From Arachidicoccus ginsenosidivorans (GTDB taxonomy: Bacteria; Bacteroidota; Bacteroidia; Chitinophagales; Chitinophagaceae): DNA of 64,000 nt. The position numbers and the translations under genes are program-made. The stretch spans positions 248,001 to 312,000 of the forward strand of contig NZ_CP042434.1 of assembly GCF_007971385.1 (NCBI RefSeq), read 5' to 3'. Below the pieces are notes generated by a model. That model saw only the letters and a program-made list of their open reading frames with translations. It had not been told where the DNA came from and did not search any database. The first letter of the stretch is position 1. Each line of letters starts with the position of its first letter. This document shows, in pieces, positions 19,708 through 29,788 of the stretch.

Positions 19708-20505
19708 TTATAACATGGCGTTTTGGATAATCATCTGCCCGTTTTTACCCCAATCATTTAAACGGCCATGTAGCTTTTCATATAATGCCTTACGTGTCAT
19801 AGTCTCCGTTTTCCTTTTACCCTTGGGTGCTACAAGGTTCGTTGGATCTACTGCCGGGCTAACAGAAACCTTGGTGGCAAACCAGGTCATATGCTTATGC
19901 GGAAGGGCCAGCCCCAAAATCATTCCAGGCAGACCGGTAAAAGACTCCGGACCTCCGCTGGTGGGGATCATATCCGTATAAAAAGCGACCACATAAATGG
20001 AGTCCATTACAATGGCATTAGCCCTTCTACACTGAAATCCGGCAATATTTCTGGTTTCATCTGTGATCTTCCACCGAATCTTTCTAAGTGTATCTGCAAT
20101 TAGAAAACTCTCGTCGTAAATATTTTTATAAGCCACCGATTTTGCACTGTCCAAATTGGTATATATCTGATTATTACCGGCTGCAGATAACAAAAACTCC
20201 ATCATTGGAATCTTTGGAGCGTCTGTTTCTACGGGTGTATACAAGGTTTTATTCCCATTAAAAGCCAGATTAAAAGTAAGGACAGCGCTATGTGGCTGGC
20301 TGCTTTTTTCGTAAGCTTCCACCATTTTGGCTCCCCAGACATTATCATCCCCCATATTCTCCTTCATTATGGCCAGCACATTGGTGGTCTTTTCAAAAGT
20401 GATATTGCCCTGATTTAAGAATAAGGCATTCTGACTGATGGCCTGACTGGATAATAGGACTACCAGTACTATTGCCATTAAATTATATATAAAATACTTT
20501 TTCAT
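19708..20505 (-). CDS. GLPGLI family secreted protein
   Basis: A 265-residue secreted protein with a signal peptide ending near AISQ (residue 25). Its late ESFTGLPGMILGLALP motif is the conserved element that gives the GLPGLI family its name. A region around IRWKITDETRNIAGFQCRRA also matches the family. The family is confined to Bacteroidota and has no proven function. It is commonly encoded beside an outer-membrane TonB-receptor-like barrel. Exactly that is seen: the barrel gene ends 46 bp upstream on the same strand, so the two form an operon and probably act at the cell surface together. Confidence 0.9.
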   Translation of the reverse strand: MKKYFIYNLMAIVLVVLLSSQAISQNALFLNQGNITFEKTTNVLAIMKENMGDDNVWGAKMVEAYEKSSQPHSAVLTFNLAFNGNKTLYTPVETDAPKIPMMEFLLSAAGNNQIYTNLDSAKSVAYKNIYDESFLIADTLRKIRWKITDETRNIAGFQCRRANAIVMDSIYVVAFYTDMIPTSGGPESFTGLPGMILGLALPHKHMTWFATKVSVSPAVDPTNLVAPKGKRKTETMTRKALYEKLHGRLNDWGKNGQMIIQNAML

Positions 20506-20551
20506 TGTTTTCTATTTACGCTTTAAACATTAAAGGTTCCGCTCTTTATCA

Positions 20552-23368
20552 TTATTTAACCACACTACCAGCGCCCTCTGCCTTTTTACCGGCCCCCATT
20601 TTATTGAAATCCCAGGTTAGGGACAGCATAAAATACCGATGGATGGTGGTGTAATAGGTTTGGGAAATATTGTTATTGTAAGCGTTTCTGGTGAATCCTT
20701 TGTTCTGATCTAAAAGATCGTTCGCCTCAAATTTTAAAAGCAGGCTCTCATCTTTTAAGAATTTCTTACCCAACCAGGCATTCCAGATCGTTTGTTTGCG
20801 CGCATCAAAGCTTTGGGTTGCCCCCTGATAGTCATAATTCAGGTCGGTATGTATCTGGAATTTGGCAGGCAGGAAAAAGTCCAGATCCGGGCTTATGGTA
20901 TAAGACCAATAATTGTTGTCAATCTGACTTTGCAAAGTGGAGGAATTTGAGTTGTATCCGCCTCTTAACCGGATGGAACAATCCAATACTTTTTCTTTGT
21001 ACTTACTTAAACGAAGTCCGGCTGAGTAATTATTAGACTTTGTCACGTTCATTTCTGAATTGGTATAGTTGACATATTTATTTCCACTGATATTTAAATC
21101 GGAGGACAGATTCATATCCCAGAATTTTAGTTTTCGACTATAGAAAATACTACCATTATAGTTAGTGGTGCTTTGGTTCAGATTCTGATACTGGTATACA
21201 CTCTTTCCTGAATCCAGATCGGTGGTCACATTGGACACGATCGGATTGCTCACAATGGAATAATTACCATAGAAGCCCATATAGCGCTGATTGAGTACTT
21301 TAGAACTAAAATAACTGGCATTAATGGAACTCCTGAACGATGGTTTCAGATCTGGGTTACCGATATAGACATTTTGGATATCGCTGTTATTTTGCACCGG
21401 CTGCAACTGCGTGATACTGGGTTGCGTGGTACTGCCATAATAACCGATCCTCATGGTTCTTGTGGAAGAGAATTTATACTGGAAGCTCGCTGAAGGATTC
21501 CAATTGATGAAATCTCTTTTTAATTCTTCACTCGTATATTCATTTGTCTGGGTGTAGTTTACTGCAGACAAATTGGTACCGGCGCTGATCTGGATTTTAT
21601 TATCCTTGTACGCATAGGCAGCGCCCCCGACATGAGCAAACTGATCAAATAAATAATGGTTACTATAAGTTTCGTCTAACTCTGTATATCCAGCATCCCC
21701 CTTATTAAAACTTTTAAGGTCAGAATTTGAGTTCACACTATTGATGCCATAGTTGACAACAACAGAGGATTTTGTACTAAGCGGTTCCGTATACGTCGCC
21801 TTGATATCCAGATTATTACTTTTTGAATGACTGGTCTTAAACTGATCTGTGATCTCTGAGTCCGTCATTTCATTTTCTTTATAATAATCATATTTAGAAT
21901 ACAGGTAACCAGAGATATCACTGTTTTTATTGTATTCACTCAGATTGACCGTAAGTGCCCTACCTTTTTTATGGAACTTCTGGGCCCAGAAGGCATTCAT
22001 CTGAAAGGCTTTATCGTGTCCATCATTGTTAATATTGCGATTTCCTCTATTGACCACCGTGTCTCTGTCAATGCCCCTGTCAGCAGCCGTACTATAACTA
22101 TCATGCGTGGAGTTATTGGAAAGACTACCTCCCGCATTGATTTTAAGTGTAGCCATGGAGTCAATTTTAAGCTCATAGGCAGCGTCTAGTTTTTGACGAA
22201 ACAGACTCTTTTTAAAATCGTCATTGGTATGCGTATATAGCACGCCATCCGGCAAATTACTTTGTAAATCTGTAGAATTATTTCCTTTGACGCTCATGCC
22301 GCCTATTTTATAATTCAGGTTCAAAAAGTCCTTGTCCTCATTCCATTTGGTATCATAATGAACACCGCCTGAATTCACAATTGGGATGCCGTGTCCATCA
22401 TAATTGCCATTCCAGGAGGACAATGCATCATCTCCACTACCACCAGAGATCATAATACCACCACCGTCCATAATCTGGACATTATTGCCGGATACGCCAT
22501 ATTTCATCTGATCCTGGAAGCCCAATCCCATTTTACCCGTATTGGCAAAGGTACCGTATGCGGCAAATTTACGTTTACCTTTAAAGTAATTAAACATGCC
22601 CTGTGTACTGTAAAAATCGTCTGTACCAACACCAGCAGATAATTTACCAAAATAGCCGTTCTTTTTATCTTCTTTAAGCTTAATATTAATGGTTTTTTGT
22701 TTTTGACCGTCATCAATTCCGGTCATGGCGGCCTGATCACTGGTCTTATCAAATAACTGGACTTTATCCACCATATCCGCCCTTAGGTTTTTGGTCACCA
22801 GCGTCGGGTCATCTCCAAAGAATTCTTCGCCGTCTACCAGCACTTTTTCTACCGTTTTGCCCTGAGCCGTAATCTTACCATCCTTATCCACCTGAATACC
22901 AGGCAATTGTTTTAATAAGTCTTCTACATTCGCATTGGGCTGTGTACGAAAACTATCCGCATTGAATTCCGTGGTATCTCCTTTAAAACGAATCGCAGCA
23001 ATTTGCTGGCGCACAATGACATCTTCTAATAGATGCGCCTTTTCTACCAAGGTAATGGCCCCGATCTTTGCCGGACTTTCGTTTGTAATGTGCAATTTCT
23101 CTACATAATCAGCAAATTCAGGATAAGTGACCAATAATACATAGTTACCGGTATCTACATTTTTTAAGGAAAACGCACCATCCTTATCTGTCCTGGCAAA
23201 CTGATTCATGATAGAATCTTTGGCTGCCAGTAATAAAACAGCGGCGTTTTTCATGCCCTGATGGGTCGAGGTGTCCACTACCTTGCCCGTAATGTTTTGA
23301 GGTGATTGCGCGAATGCCTGCATAAGCAGTAGCAAACCTGATGCGATTAGCAGAAGTCTTTTTCTCAT
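20552..23368 (-). CDS. TonB-dependent receptor-like outer-membrane protein with carboxypeptidase-like regulatory domain
   Basis: A 938-residue outer-membrane protein. It has a signal peptide (MRKRLLLIASGLLLLMQAFAQ), then a CarboxypepD_reg-like domain (ITGKVVDTSTHQGMKNAAVLLL). Next comes a plug-like region with NANVEDLLKQLPGIQVDKDGK and VEKVLVDGEEFFGDDP, followed by a long barrel rich in aromatic strands. The plug wording is typical of the outer membrane beta-barrel family that pairs with GLPGLI proteins. I chose 23368 over a start nine codons upstream because it begins the signal peptide. No SusD follows, so it is not a SusC. A -7-like box and a palindrome lie just upstream. Confidence 0.85.
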   Translation of the reverse strand: MRKRLLLIASGLLLLMQAFAQSPQNITGKVVDTSTHQGMKNAAVLLLAAKDSIMNQFARTDKDGAFSLKNVDTGNYVLLVTYPEFADYVEKLHITNESPAKIGAITLVEKAHLLEDVIVRQQIAAIRFKGDTTEFNADSFRTQPNANVEDLLKQLPGIQVDKDGKITAQGKTVEKVLVDGEEFFGDDPTLVTKNLRADMVDKVQLFDKTSDQAAMTGIDDGQKQKTINIKLKEDKKNGYFGKLSAGVGTDDFYSTQGMFNYFKGKRKFAAYGTFANTGKMGLGFQDQMKYGVSGNNVQIMDGGGIMISGGSGDDALSSWNGNYDGHGIPIVNSGGVHYDTKWNEDKDFLNLNYKIGGMSVKGNNSTDLQSNLPDGVLYTHTNDDFKKSLFRQKLDAAYELKIDSMATLKINAGGSLSNNSTHDSYSTAADRGIDRDTVVNRGNRNINNDGHDKAFQMNAFWAQKFHKKGRALTVNLSEYNKNSDISGYLYSKYDYYKENEMTDSEITDQFKTSHSKSNNLDIKATYTEPLSTKSSVVVNYGINSVNSNSDLKSFNKGDAGYTELDETYSNHYLFDQFAHVGGAAYAYKDNKIQISAGTNLSAVNYTQTNEYTSEELKRDFINWNPSASFQYKFSSTRTMRIGYYGSTTQPSITQLQPVQNNSDIQNVYIGNPDLKPSFRSSINASYFSSKVLNQRYMGFYGNYSIVSNPIVSNVTTDLDSGKSVYQYQNLNQSTTNYNGSIFYSRKLKFWDMNLSSDLNISGNKYVNYTNSEMNVTKSNNYSAGLRLSKYKEKVLDCSIRLRGGYNSNSSTLQSQIDNNYWSYTISPDLDFFLPAKFQIHTDLNYDYQGATQSFDARKQTIWNAWLGKKFLKDESLLLKFEANDLLDQNKGFTRNAYNNNISQTYYTTIHRYFMLSLTWDFNKMGAGKKAEGAGSVVK

Positions 23369-23407
23369 GTACTTATTTTGCGTTAAACGAACCAATCCAA
23401 CAATTAA

Positions 23408-23432
23408 AACTAATTTATTAGTTACAAATATA
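23408..23432 (-). promoter_or_regulatory. Putative promoter and overlapping palindrome for the barrel/GLPGLI operon
   Basis: On the minus strand TATATTTG (23432-23425) matches the TAnnTTTG -7 consensus. Immediately downstream is a 7-bp inverted repeat AACTAAT/ATTAGTT with a 2-base centre (23408-23423), overlapping the expected transcription start. No well-spaced -33 TTG was found, so the promoter call is tentative. Confidence 0.4.
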
Positions 23433-23675
23433 TGTTTTTAGTAGACAAATAAAATGTTAACTTCAGCAATAACCCTTCAAAATCAGTATGAACGGTTATA
23501 TATCTGGATGAAAAGAAATTCTCTTTGCTGACAAGGCGACTGCCATATTAAAAATTTATGTCATAATTGGTGAACTGTCTCTGTCATGACTGCCATTTTT
23601 GCATAATATAAGCGGTGGCATGGTGATTGACATACCGTTACAGAACAAAAAAGTAAAAAATAAAAATCATATAAT

Positions 23676-25592
23676 ATGGGCAAAATAATAGGAATTGACC
23701 TAGGAACAACCAACAGTTGCGTTGCCGTAATGGAAGGGAACGAACCTGTTGTAATCGCCAATGAGGAAGGACGTCGTACGACTCCATCCGTTGTTGCGTT
23801 TTTGAAAAACGGAGAAAGAAAAGTAGGTGATCCGGCAAAACGCCAGGCAATCACCAATCCGCAGAATACAATTATGAGTGTGAAGCGTTTTATGGGACGT
23901 AAGTTTGATGAAGTCTCTAATGAAATCTCTCACTTCAGCTATAAGGTGGTCAAGGGTGATAACAATACGGTAAGGGTTGATATTGACGGTCGTCAATATA
24001 CCCCACAGGAAATCTCTGCCATGATTTTGCAGAAAATGAAAAAGACTGCCGAAGATTATTTAGGTCAGGAAGTAAGCGAAGCAGTGATCACTGTTCCTGC
24101 TTATTTTAATGACGCACAACGTCAGGCAACTAAAGAAGCCGGCGAGATTGCAGGATTGAATGTTCGCCGTATTGTGAACGAACCTACTGCTGCTGCCCTG
24201 GCTTATGGCCTGGACAAAGGTGGCAAAGAACACAAAATCGCCGTATTTGACTTAGGTGGTGGTACATTTGATATCTCTATCCTGGATCTGGGTGATGGTG
24301 TCTTCGAGGTAAAATCTACCAATGGTGATACCCACCTGGGTGGTGATGACTTTGACAAAGTCATTATGGACTGGTTGGCCGATGAATTTAAAAATGATGA
24401 GGCAATCGACCTTCGTAAAGATCCAATGGCTTTGCAACGTTTAAAAGAAGCTGCTGAAAAAGCAAAAGTCGAATTATCCTCTTCTTCTGAGACAGAAATC
24501 AACCTGCCTTATATCACTGCAGTGGATGGCGTACCCAAACACCTTGTCAAAAAACTGACTCGTGCCAAATTTGAGCAGTTAAGTGACAGTTTATTTGAAA
24601 GATGCCTGAAACCTTGTCAGGCAGCCTTAAAAGATGCTGGTTATACAGCAGCTGATGTGGATGAAGTCATCCTGGTAGGTGGTTCTACGCGTATCCCTAA
24701 AGTACAGGAAATCGTTGAAAAATTCTTTGGCAAAAAACCCAATAAGGGTGTAAATCCTGATGAAGTTGTAGCGGTAGGTGCTGCTATTCAGGGGGCGGTT
24801 TTAACCGGAGAAGTGAAAGATGTATTACTTTTAGATGTCACCCCGCTTACCCTGGGTATTGAAACCATGGGTAGTGTAATGACGCCTATGATCCCTTCTA
24901 ATACTACGATTCCTTCTAAAAAAACAGAAGTATTCTCCACTGCCAGCGACAATCAACCTGGCGTACAGATCCATATCCTGCAAGGAGAACGCTCCATGGC
25001 CAAGGACAATAAGAGCCTGGGGGTATTTAACCTGGACGGCATCCCCCCTGCTCCAAGAGGGGTACCGCAGATCGAAGTAACTTTTGATATAGATGCCAAT
25101 GGTATCCTGCATGTCAGCGCGAAGGATAAAGGCACCGGTAAGGAACAGAAGATCCGTATTGAAGCCGGTAGCGGTCTGAGCAAAGAAGAGATCGAAAAAA
25201 TGAAAAATGAGGCAAAAGCCAACGAAGCAGCCGATAAAGCTGAACGTGAAAAGGTAGATTCTATCAATAAAGCAGACAGCCTTATTTTCCAGACCGAAAA
25301 ACAATTAAAAGAGTTTGGCGAAAAGATCCCTGCTGAGAAAAAAGCACCGATTGAAACGGCGCTGAACAACCTGAAAGAAGCACATAAAACCCAGGATATT
25401 GCCGCCATCAATACAGCGATGGAAGGACTGAATACCGCCTGGACCGCAGCTAGTGAAGATATCTACAAATCCCAACAAGAAGCGGGTGCAGCTCCGGGAG
25501 CTGACGCTGCTCAGGGTGCTGCAGGTGCCGATCAAGGTCAGCAAACAGGTGGCGATGATGTGACAGACGCAGAGTTCGAGGAAGTAAAATAA
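23676..25592 (+). CDS. dnaK: Molecular chaperone DnaK
   Basis: The 638-residue Hsp70 chaperone. The ATPase domain starts [20 protein letters not shown], has [12 protein letters not shown] near residue 193 and a phosphate loop [10 protein letters not shown] near residue 335. The linker [12 protein letters not shown] near residue 385 leads to the peptide-binding domain. The protein ends with a glycine/alanine/glutamine-rich tail and the co-chaperone-binding DAEFEEVK terminus. It refolds proteins with DnaJ and GrpE, which are not adjacent. No CIRCE element was seen upstream. It converges with kdsA across a strong bidirectional terminator. Confidence 0.98.
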   Translation: MGKIIGIDLGTTNSCVAVMEGNEPVVIANEEGRRTTPSVVAFLKNGERKVGDPAKRQAITNPQNTIMSVKRFMGRKFDEVSNEISHFSYKVVKGDNNTVRVDIDGRQYTPQEISAMILQKMKKTAEDYLGQEVSEAVITVPAYFNDAQRQATKEAGEIAGLNVRRIVNEPTAAALAYGLDKGGKEHKIAVFDLGGGTFDISILDLGDGVFEVKSTNGDTHLGGDDFDKVIMDWLADEFKNDEAIDLRKDPMALQRLKEAAEKAKVELSSSSETEINLPYITAVDGVPKHLVKKLTRAKFEQLSDSLFERCLKPCQAALKDAGYTAADVDEVILVGGSTRIPKVQEIVEKFFGKKPNKGVNPDEVVAVGAAIQGAVLTGEVKDVLLLDVTPLTLGIETMGSVMTPMIPSNTTIPSKKTEVFSTASDNQPGVQIHILQGERSMAKDNKSLGVFNLDGIPPAPRGVPQIEVTFDIDANGILHVSAKDKGTGKEQKIRIEAGSGLSKEEIEKMKNEAKANEAADKAEREKVDSINKADSLIFQTEKQLKEFGEKIPAEKKAPIETALNNLKEAHKTQDIAAINTAMEGLNTAWTAASEDIYKSQQEAGAAPGADAAQGAAGADQGQQTGGDDVTDAEFEEVK

Positions 25593-25627
25593 GCATAAGT
25601 TAATGCGATAAATCGCTATTTAGCAAT

Positions 25628-25675
25628 AAAAAAATCGCAGTCGGGGAAAATATCATTCCTGGCTGCGATTTTTTT
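25628..25675. terminator. Bidirectional terminator between dnaK and kdsA
   Basis: Perfect 13-bp arms (25628-25640 with 25663-25675) begin with seven A and end with seven T, so both strands carry a U-tract after the stem. The 22-base interior is partly paired. Confidence 0.9.
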
Positions 25676-25700
25676 ATGCGTATTCAATAGCTGAGGGATG

Positions 25701-26531
25701 CTACAGTATTGCTTTTCTGATTCTGAGCAGTTTTTCCAGCAAAGGCTCCAATAAGTCCAGCTGCAGCATATTGGCACCATCACTTTTAGCCACTGCAGGG
25801 TTGGGATGGGTTTCAATAAATAAGCCATTGGCACCAGCGGCAATGGCTGCCTTTGCAATGGTTTCTATCATCTGCGGATTACCGCCGGTAACACCTGTAG
25901 TCTGATTGGGTTGTTGTAAGCTATGTGTGCAGTCCATAACGACTGGTACGCCAGTTTGCTGCATCACTGGGATGTTACGATAGTCTACTACCAGATCCTG
26001 ATAACCAAAAGTCGTACCTCTTTCTGTCAGCAACACCTGGTCATTGCCCGCCGCTTTAATTTTTTCTACAGCGAATTTCATGGAAGCGCCGCTTAGAAAC
26101 TGGCCTTTTTTAACATTTACGACCTTGCCTGTCTTCGCAGCTGCCTCTAAAAGTTCCGTCTGCCGGCAAAGAAAGGCTGGAATCTGCAACATATCCACAT
26201 ACCCAGCTGCCATAGCGGCTTCGGGCGCTGAATGGATATCAGATACGGTCGGTAGTTTATACTTTTCAGATACTGCTTTAAGCATTGTCAGCGCCTCTAT
26301 ATCTCCTATACCTGTAAAAGAGCTTGCGCTGGTGCGATTAGCCTTCCTATAGCTGGCTTTAAAAATATAGGGGATTTCCAGTCGCTTGCAAACCGCCGAT
26401 ACCCTGGAAGCGACTTCATCGAGTAATGAGGCTCCTTCTACAACGCAAGGACCGGCAATTAAAAAGAAATGATCAGGATGATATTGCTGGCCACTTACCA
26501 GCTTATCCATAAATGAGGTTGTATTTACCAT
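25701..26531 (-). CDS. kdsA: 3-deoxy-8-phosphooctulonate synthase
   Basis: A 276-residue cytoplasmic aldolase-type enzyme that condenses phosphoenolpyruvate with arabinose-5-phosphate to Kdo-8-phosphate for the lipopolysaccharide inner core. Motifs include FLIAGPCVVEG near residue 24, FKASYRKANRTS near residue 59, LLTERGTTFGYQ and DCTHSLQQPN. The length fits the family. It is divergent from the epimerase gene with 89 bp between the starts, and convergent with dnaK. Together with lpxB it confirms an LPS-bearing envelope. Confidence 0.95.
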   Translation of the reverse strand: MVNTTSFMDKLVSGQQYHPDHFFLIAGPCVVEGASLLDEVASRVSAVCKRLEIPYIFKASYRKANRTSASSFTGIGDIEALTMLKAVSEKYKLPTVSDIHSAPEAAMAAGYVDMLQIPAFLCRQTELLEAAAKTGKVVNVKKGQFLSGASMKFAVEKIKAAGNDQVLLTERGTTFGYQDLVVDYRNIPVMQQTGVPVVMDCTHSLQQPNQTTGVTGGNPQMIETIAKAAIAAGANGLFIETHPNPAVAKSDGANMLQLDLLEPLLEKLLRIRKAIL

Positions 26532-26620
26532 ATCAAACGTTTGTTTTATTTTGTTCAGATATGCGAACTTACGTCAAAGTTTTGTTTTCTTTGTGGTTCG
26601 AAAATAAAATACCTTCGTAT

Positions 26621-27571
26621 ATGGATATAGATACCGAAAAGATACTGGTTATTGGAGCCGGTGGACAGATTGGCGGTGAGCTGACATTAGCATTGAGAAA
26701 GAAATTTGGTGGTGCGCAAGTATTGGCCTCCGATTTAAGGGAGGAAAGCCCGCTGATTAAAGGAACAGGGCCATTTACCACGCTGGATGCCTTAAACAAA
26801 GAGGCCATGCACCAAATTGTAAAAGAGCATGGTATAACGCAAATCTACCATCTGGCTGCTGTATTATCGGCCGTAGGAGAAAAACAGCCCTTAATGGCTT
26901 GGAATATTAACATGACCGCACTTTTAAATGTACTGGAAATTGCCAAAGAGGAGCATTTAAAACGTGTCTACTGGCCCAGTAGCATTGCTGTATTTGGACC
27001 CAGTTCTCCAAAAGACAACTGTCCGCAACAAACCATCGTAGAACCAACAACGGTTTATGGAATCAGTAAATATGCCGGCGAATCCTGGTGCAATTATTAT
27101 TTTGAAAAATACGGGGTGGATGTACGCAGTATCCGCTATCCTGGCATCATAAGCTACAAGGCAGCGCCAGGAGGGGGTACCACCGATTATGCGATTGATA
27201 TCTTCCACAGTGCCCTCAAAACAGGCACCTACACTAGTTTTTTAAAGCAGGATACCTATCTGCCCATGATGTATATGGAGGATGCTATCAGAGCCACTTT
27301 GGAGCTAATGGATGCCCCATTAGAAAACATTAAAACCCACAGGTCTTATAACCTGGGCGCCATCAGCTTCTCTCCCAACGAAATTGCCGCAGAAATCAAA
27401 AAGCATCTGCCTGAATTTACCATTGAGTACCAACCGGATTTTCGCCAGGCGATTGCAGACAGCTGGCCTGCTTCTATTGATGATAGTGAAGCCAGAAAAG
27501 ACTGGGGTTGGGAACCTGAATTTGACCTGGCTAAAATGACTGCGGATATGTTGAAAAATGTAAAACCATAA
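26621..27571 (+). CDS. NAD-dependent epimerase/dehydratase, L-threonine 3-dehydrogenase-like
   Basis: A 316-residue extended SDR. The NAD loop is GAGGQIGG near residue 13 and the catalytic tyrosine lies in YGISKYAGE near residue 146. PSSIAVFGP and RYPGIISY are typical of the UDP-galactose-epimerase-like L-threonine 3-dehydrogenases known from Bacteroidota, which oxidise threonine to 2-amino-3-ketobutyrate. The ATG at 26621 starts directly at the Rossmann fold. An open frame upstream runs over the kdsA promoter and is not used. No 2-amino-3-ketobutyrate ligase gene is adjacent. Confidence 0.85.
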   Translation: MDIDTEKILVIGAGGQIGGELTLALRKKFGGAQVLASDLREESPLIKGTGPFTTLDALNKEAMHQIVKEHGITQIYHLAAVLSAVGEKQPLMAWNINMTALLNVLEIAKEEHLKRVYWPSSIAVFGPSSPKDNCPQQTIVEPTTVYGISKYAGESWCNYYFEKYGVDVRSIRYPGIISYKAAPGGGTTDYAIDIFHSALKTGTYTSFLKQDTYLPMMYMEDAIRATLELMDAPLENIKTHRSYNLGAISFSPNEIAAEIKKHLPEFTIEYQPDFRQAIADSWPASIDDSEARKDWGWEPEFDLAKMTADMLKNVKP

Positions 27572-27647
27572 CAGGGCATTTATAGGCGAAGTGGCTTCTT
27601 AGATGACTAAACGCCTATTTGTCCCATATAACAAGCCGTAAAAAGAC

Positions 27648-27707
27648 AAAAATCCCCTACTTTAATAAAGTCCCTTGAATAAGGGCTTGTTAAAGTAGGG
27701 GATTTTT
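27648..27707. terminator. Bidirectional terminator between the epimerase gene and purH
   Basis: Perfect 18-bp arms (27648-27665 with 27690-27707) carry AAAAA at one end and TTTTT at the other. The inner 24 bases contain a further small stem (CCCTT/AAGGG). Confidence 0.9.
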
Positions 27708-27764
27708 CTATATACTTATAGCTTAAAAAATAACGGCGTTACTTAGGCTAACTGGTCGTTATTA

Positions 27765-29276
27765 TTAATGCCTGAAGTGACGCTGACCGGTAAGAACCAT
27801 GGCCAGATTGTTTTCCTTACAATATGCGATACTGTCTTTATCACGAATGGAGCCTCCTGGTTGAATGATCGCTTCGATACCTTCTGCATGCGCCAATTTA
27901 ACACAGTCATCAAAAGGAAAAAACGCATCAGAAGCCAGAACGGCGCCATGCAGGTCAAAATCAAACTGTTTCGCTTTTTCAATACTATGACGAAGGGCAT
28001 CTACCCTGCTGGTCTGGCCGCAGCCTTTGCCCACAAGCTGTTTATTTTTAATCAGCGCAATGGCATTGCTTTTCAGGTGTTTGCATACCAGATTGGCAAA
28101 TGCCAGATTTTCTTTTTCCTCCTGCGTGCATTCCCGCCCACCGACTTCTTCCCATTTGTCGAAGTTGCCTTTATCGATGTCTTGTACGAGTGTGCCGTTG
28201 AGTATGGATTTAAAGGATGTCTTAGCTAAAGGGGCATCCGGCTTAATCTGCAAAATGATCCTGTTCTTTTTTGCTTTTAATATTTCCAGCGCCTCCGGTT
28301 CAAATGCTGGCGCAATCAAAACTTCAAAGAAAATCTCACTGATCCCGTCTGCGGTGGCCTTATCTACAGTTTTGTTAGTGATGATCACACCGCCAAACGC
28401 ACTCTCGGGATCGCCAGCCAGTGCAGCGTCCCAGGCTTGTTTTAAGGTGGGTCGAATAGCGATTCCACAGACATTGGTATGCTTAAAAATAGCAAATACT
28501 GGTTCTTTTTCCTCTTTAAATTCCAGGGCCAGCTGTACCGCGCCGTCAACATCCACCAGGTTGTTATAAGAAAGCGCTTTGCCATTTAACTGTTCAAATA
28601 CCTCATCCAGGTTACCATAGAAGCTACCTTGCTGATGCGGATTCTCTCCATAACGCATTACCTGCTTGTCATTAAGCGTTTGCAGGATGGTACCATTAAA
28701 GAAATTATTGATGGCAATATCGTAGTTCATAGCCACTTCAAAGGCTTTGGCCGCATAAGATCGACGCTGTTCTAAAGTGGTGGCACCTTGCTGTGCTTTT
28801 AATAGGTCAACCAGTCCGGCATAATCTGCTTTGTCAGAAATGACCACCAAGTCCTTATAATTCTTGCCTGCAGCCCGGATCATAGAAGGCCCCCCTATAT
28901 CAATTTTTTCAATAATCAGCTTTTCCTCACTAGTTTGTTTTAGTGTCTGTTCAAAGGGATACAGGTCTACGATCACCAAGTCGATTTCCGGAATTTTAAA
29001 TTCCTTCATTTCCGCAAGATCCTGTTCATTATCTCTTCTGGCAAGAATGCCGCCAAATACGCAAGGATGCAAAGTCTTGACACGGCCACCCAAAATAGAA
29101 GGAAAATGAGTCAGGTTTTCTACCGGTACGCAGGCAATACCTTGCTGTTCAATAAATTTCTGTGTCCCACCTGTGGAATAAATGGTGACATTTTGTTCAT
29201 GCAGCTGCTGAACAAGCGGAGCCAGTCCGTCTTTGTAGAAAACGGAAATCAGTGCAGACTGAATTTTTTTTTGCAT
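27765..29276 (-). CDS. purH: Bifunctional AICAR formyltransferase / IMP cyclohydrolase
   Basis: A 503-residue enzyme for the last two steps of IMP synthesis. The N-terminal IMP cyclohydrolase (MGS-fold) domain has IYSTGGTQKFIE near residue 40, GGRVKTLHP and IDIGGPSMIRAA. The C-terminal transformylase has RYGENPHQQGSFY near residue 207, FKHTNVCG near residue 265 and the closing QPGGSIRDKDSI. The ATG at 29276 (MQKKIQSALIS) fits the family. An upstream extension of 14 codons does not. A good TTG-N19-TAnnTTTG promoter lies 65-95 bp upstream. Confidence 0.97.
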   Translation of the reverse strand: MQKKIQSALISVFYKDGLAPLVQQLHEQNVTIYSTGGTQKFIEQQGIACVPVENLTHFPSILGGRVKTLHPCVFGGILARRDNEQDLAEMKEFKIPEIDLVIVDLYPFEQTLKQTSEEKLIIEKIDIGGPSMIRAAGKNYKDLVVISDKADYAGLVDLLKAQQGATTLEQRRSYAAKAFEVAMNYDIAINNFFNGTILQTLNDKQVMRYGENPHQQGSFYGNLDEVFEQLNGKALSYNNLVDVDGAVQLALEFKEEKEPVFAIFKHTNVCGIAIRPTLKQAWDAALAGDPESAFGGVIITNKTVDKATADGISEIFFEVLIAPAFEPEALEILKAKKNRIILQIKPDAPLAKTSFKSILNGTLVQDIDKGNFDKWEEVGGRECTQEEKENLAFANLVCKHLKSNAIALIKNKQLVGKGCGQTSRVDALRHSIEKAKQFDFDLHGAVLASDAFFPFDDCVKLAHAEGIEAIIQPGGSIRDKDSIAYCKENNLAMVLTGQRHFRH

Positions 29277-29341
29277 ATGATTTGATTTGCGGCAGTTTTT
29301 ATAGAGATAAGCTGCCAAAAGAATGATTAACGATTAGGGCA

Positions 29342-29371
29342 CAAATTTACAATGTATACCGGGTATTACAA
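29342..29371 (-). promoter_or_regulatory. purH promoter
   Basis: On the minus strand a TTG at 29371-29369 is separated by 19 bases from TAAATTTG at 29349-29342. This matches the Bacteroidota primary sigma consensus (TTG/TTTG, N19-21, TAnnTTTG). The untranslated leader would be about 60 bases. Confidence 0.7.
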
Positions 29372-29477
29372 GGGGCAATTTTCCACAACAATCAATTCTG
29401 CGGTGCAAAACTCAGGCTTTGAGTTAAGTCATCATCGTATTGCCCAATTTAAGCCATCCTAAGCTGACTTCTGGCGA

Positions 29478-29529
29478 TGACTTTGAACAATGACTTTGAA
29501 CAATGACTTTCAACAATGATTTTCAACAA
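29478..29529. repeat. Four tandem copies of a 13-bp repeat
   Basis: Unit TGACTTTGAACAA occurs at 29478, 29491, 29504 (one change) and 29517 (two changes), with no spacers. It ends two bases before a perfect palindrome. It lies in the gap between purH and rpsG. Function is unknown; it could be a copy-number-variable spacer. Confidence 0.9.
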
Positions 29530-29531
29530 TG

Positions 29532-29561
29532 AATAAGGCCCTCCAATTGGAGGGCCTTATT
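29532..29561. terminator. Perfect 30-bp palindrome, probable rpsG-side terminator
   Basis: Two 15-base arms (29532-29546 and 29547-29561) are perfectly complementary with no loop, GC-rich in the middle and AATAA/TTATT at the ends. RNA would form a 13-bp stem with a small loop and a short U-tract. It lies 228 bp past the rpsG stop. Confidence 0.6.
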
Positions 29562-29788
29562 TATATTATTATTAATCTCTAAAATCTAATTTGCTATGAC
29601 TATTTATGTCTATCTGATATTAGGTATCGGACAGGCTTTCATTGGACAAATCACTACCTGAAATTATTCGAAGTCTTGAAATTCTGTAAGGATTCACGAT
29701 TCTTATTGATTTTAAAGAACCAACTGATTCATTATAATCCTATAATCCAGTCACTCCGTGTTCAATCTCAGTCAACTTTTGAATCCGA

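Noticed and set aside
24831..25411. Minus-strand open frames opposite dnaK
   Set aside because: DnaK is complete and strongly conserved here. The antisense frames have composition typical of shadows.
26513..26620. N-terminal extension of the epimerase
   Set aside because: It overlaps the kdsA start and has no conserved residues. The Rossmann fold begins right after the ATG at 26621.
27768..28569. Two overlapping + strand open frames opposite purH
   Set aside because: Both are mirror products of purH codons, with no start context or domain.
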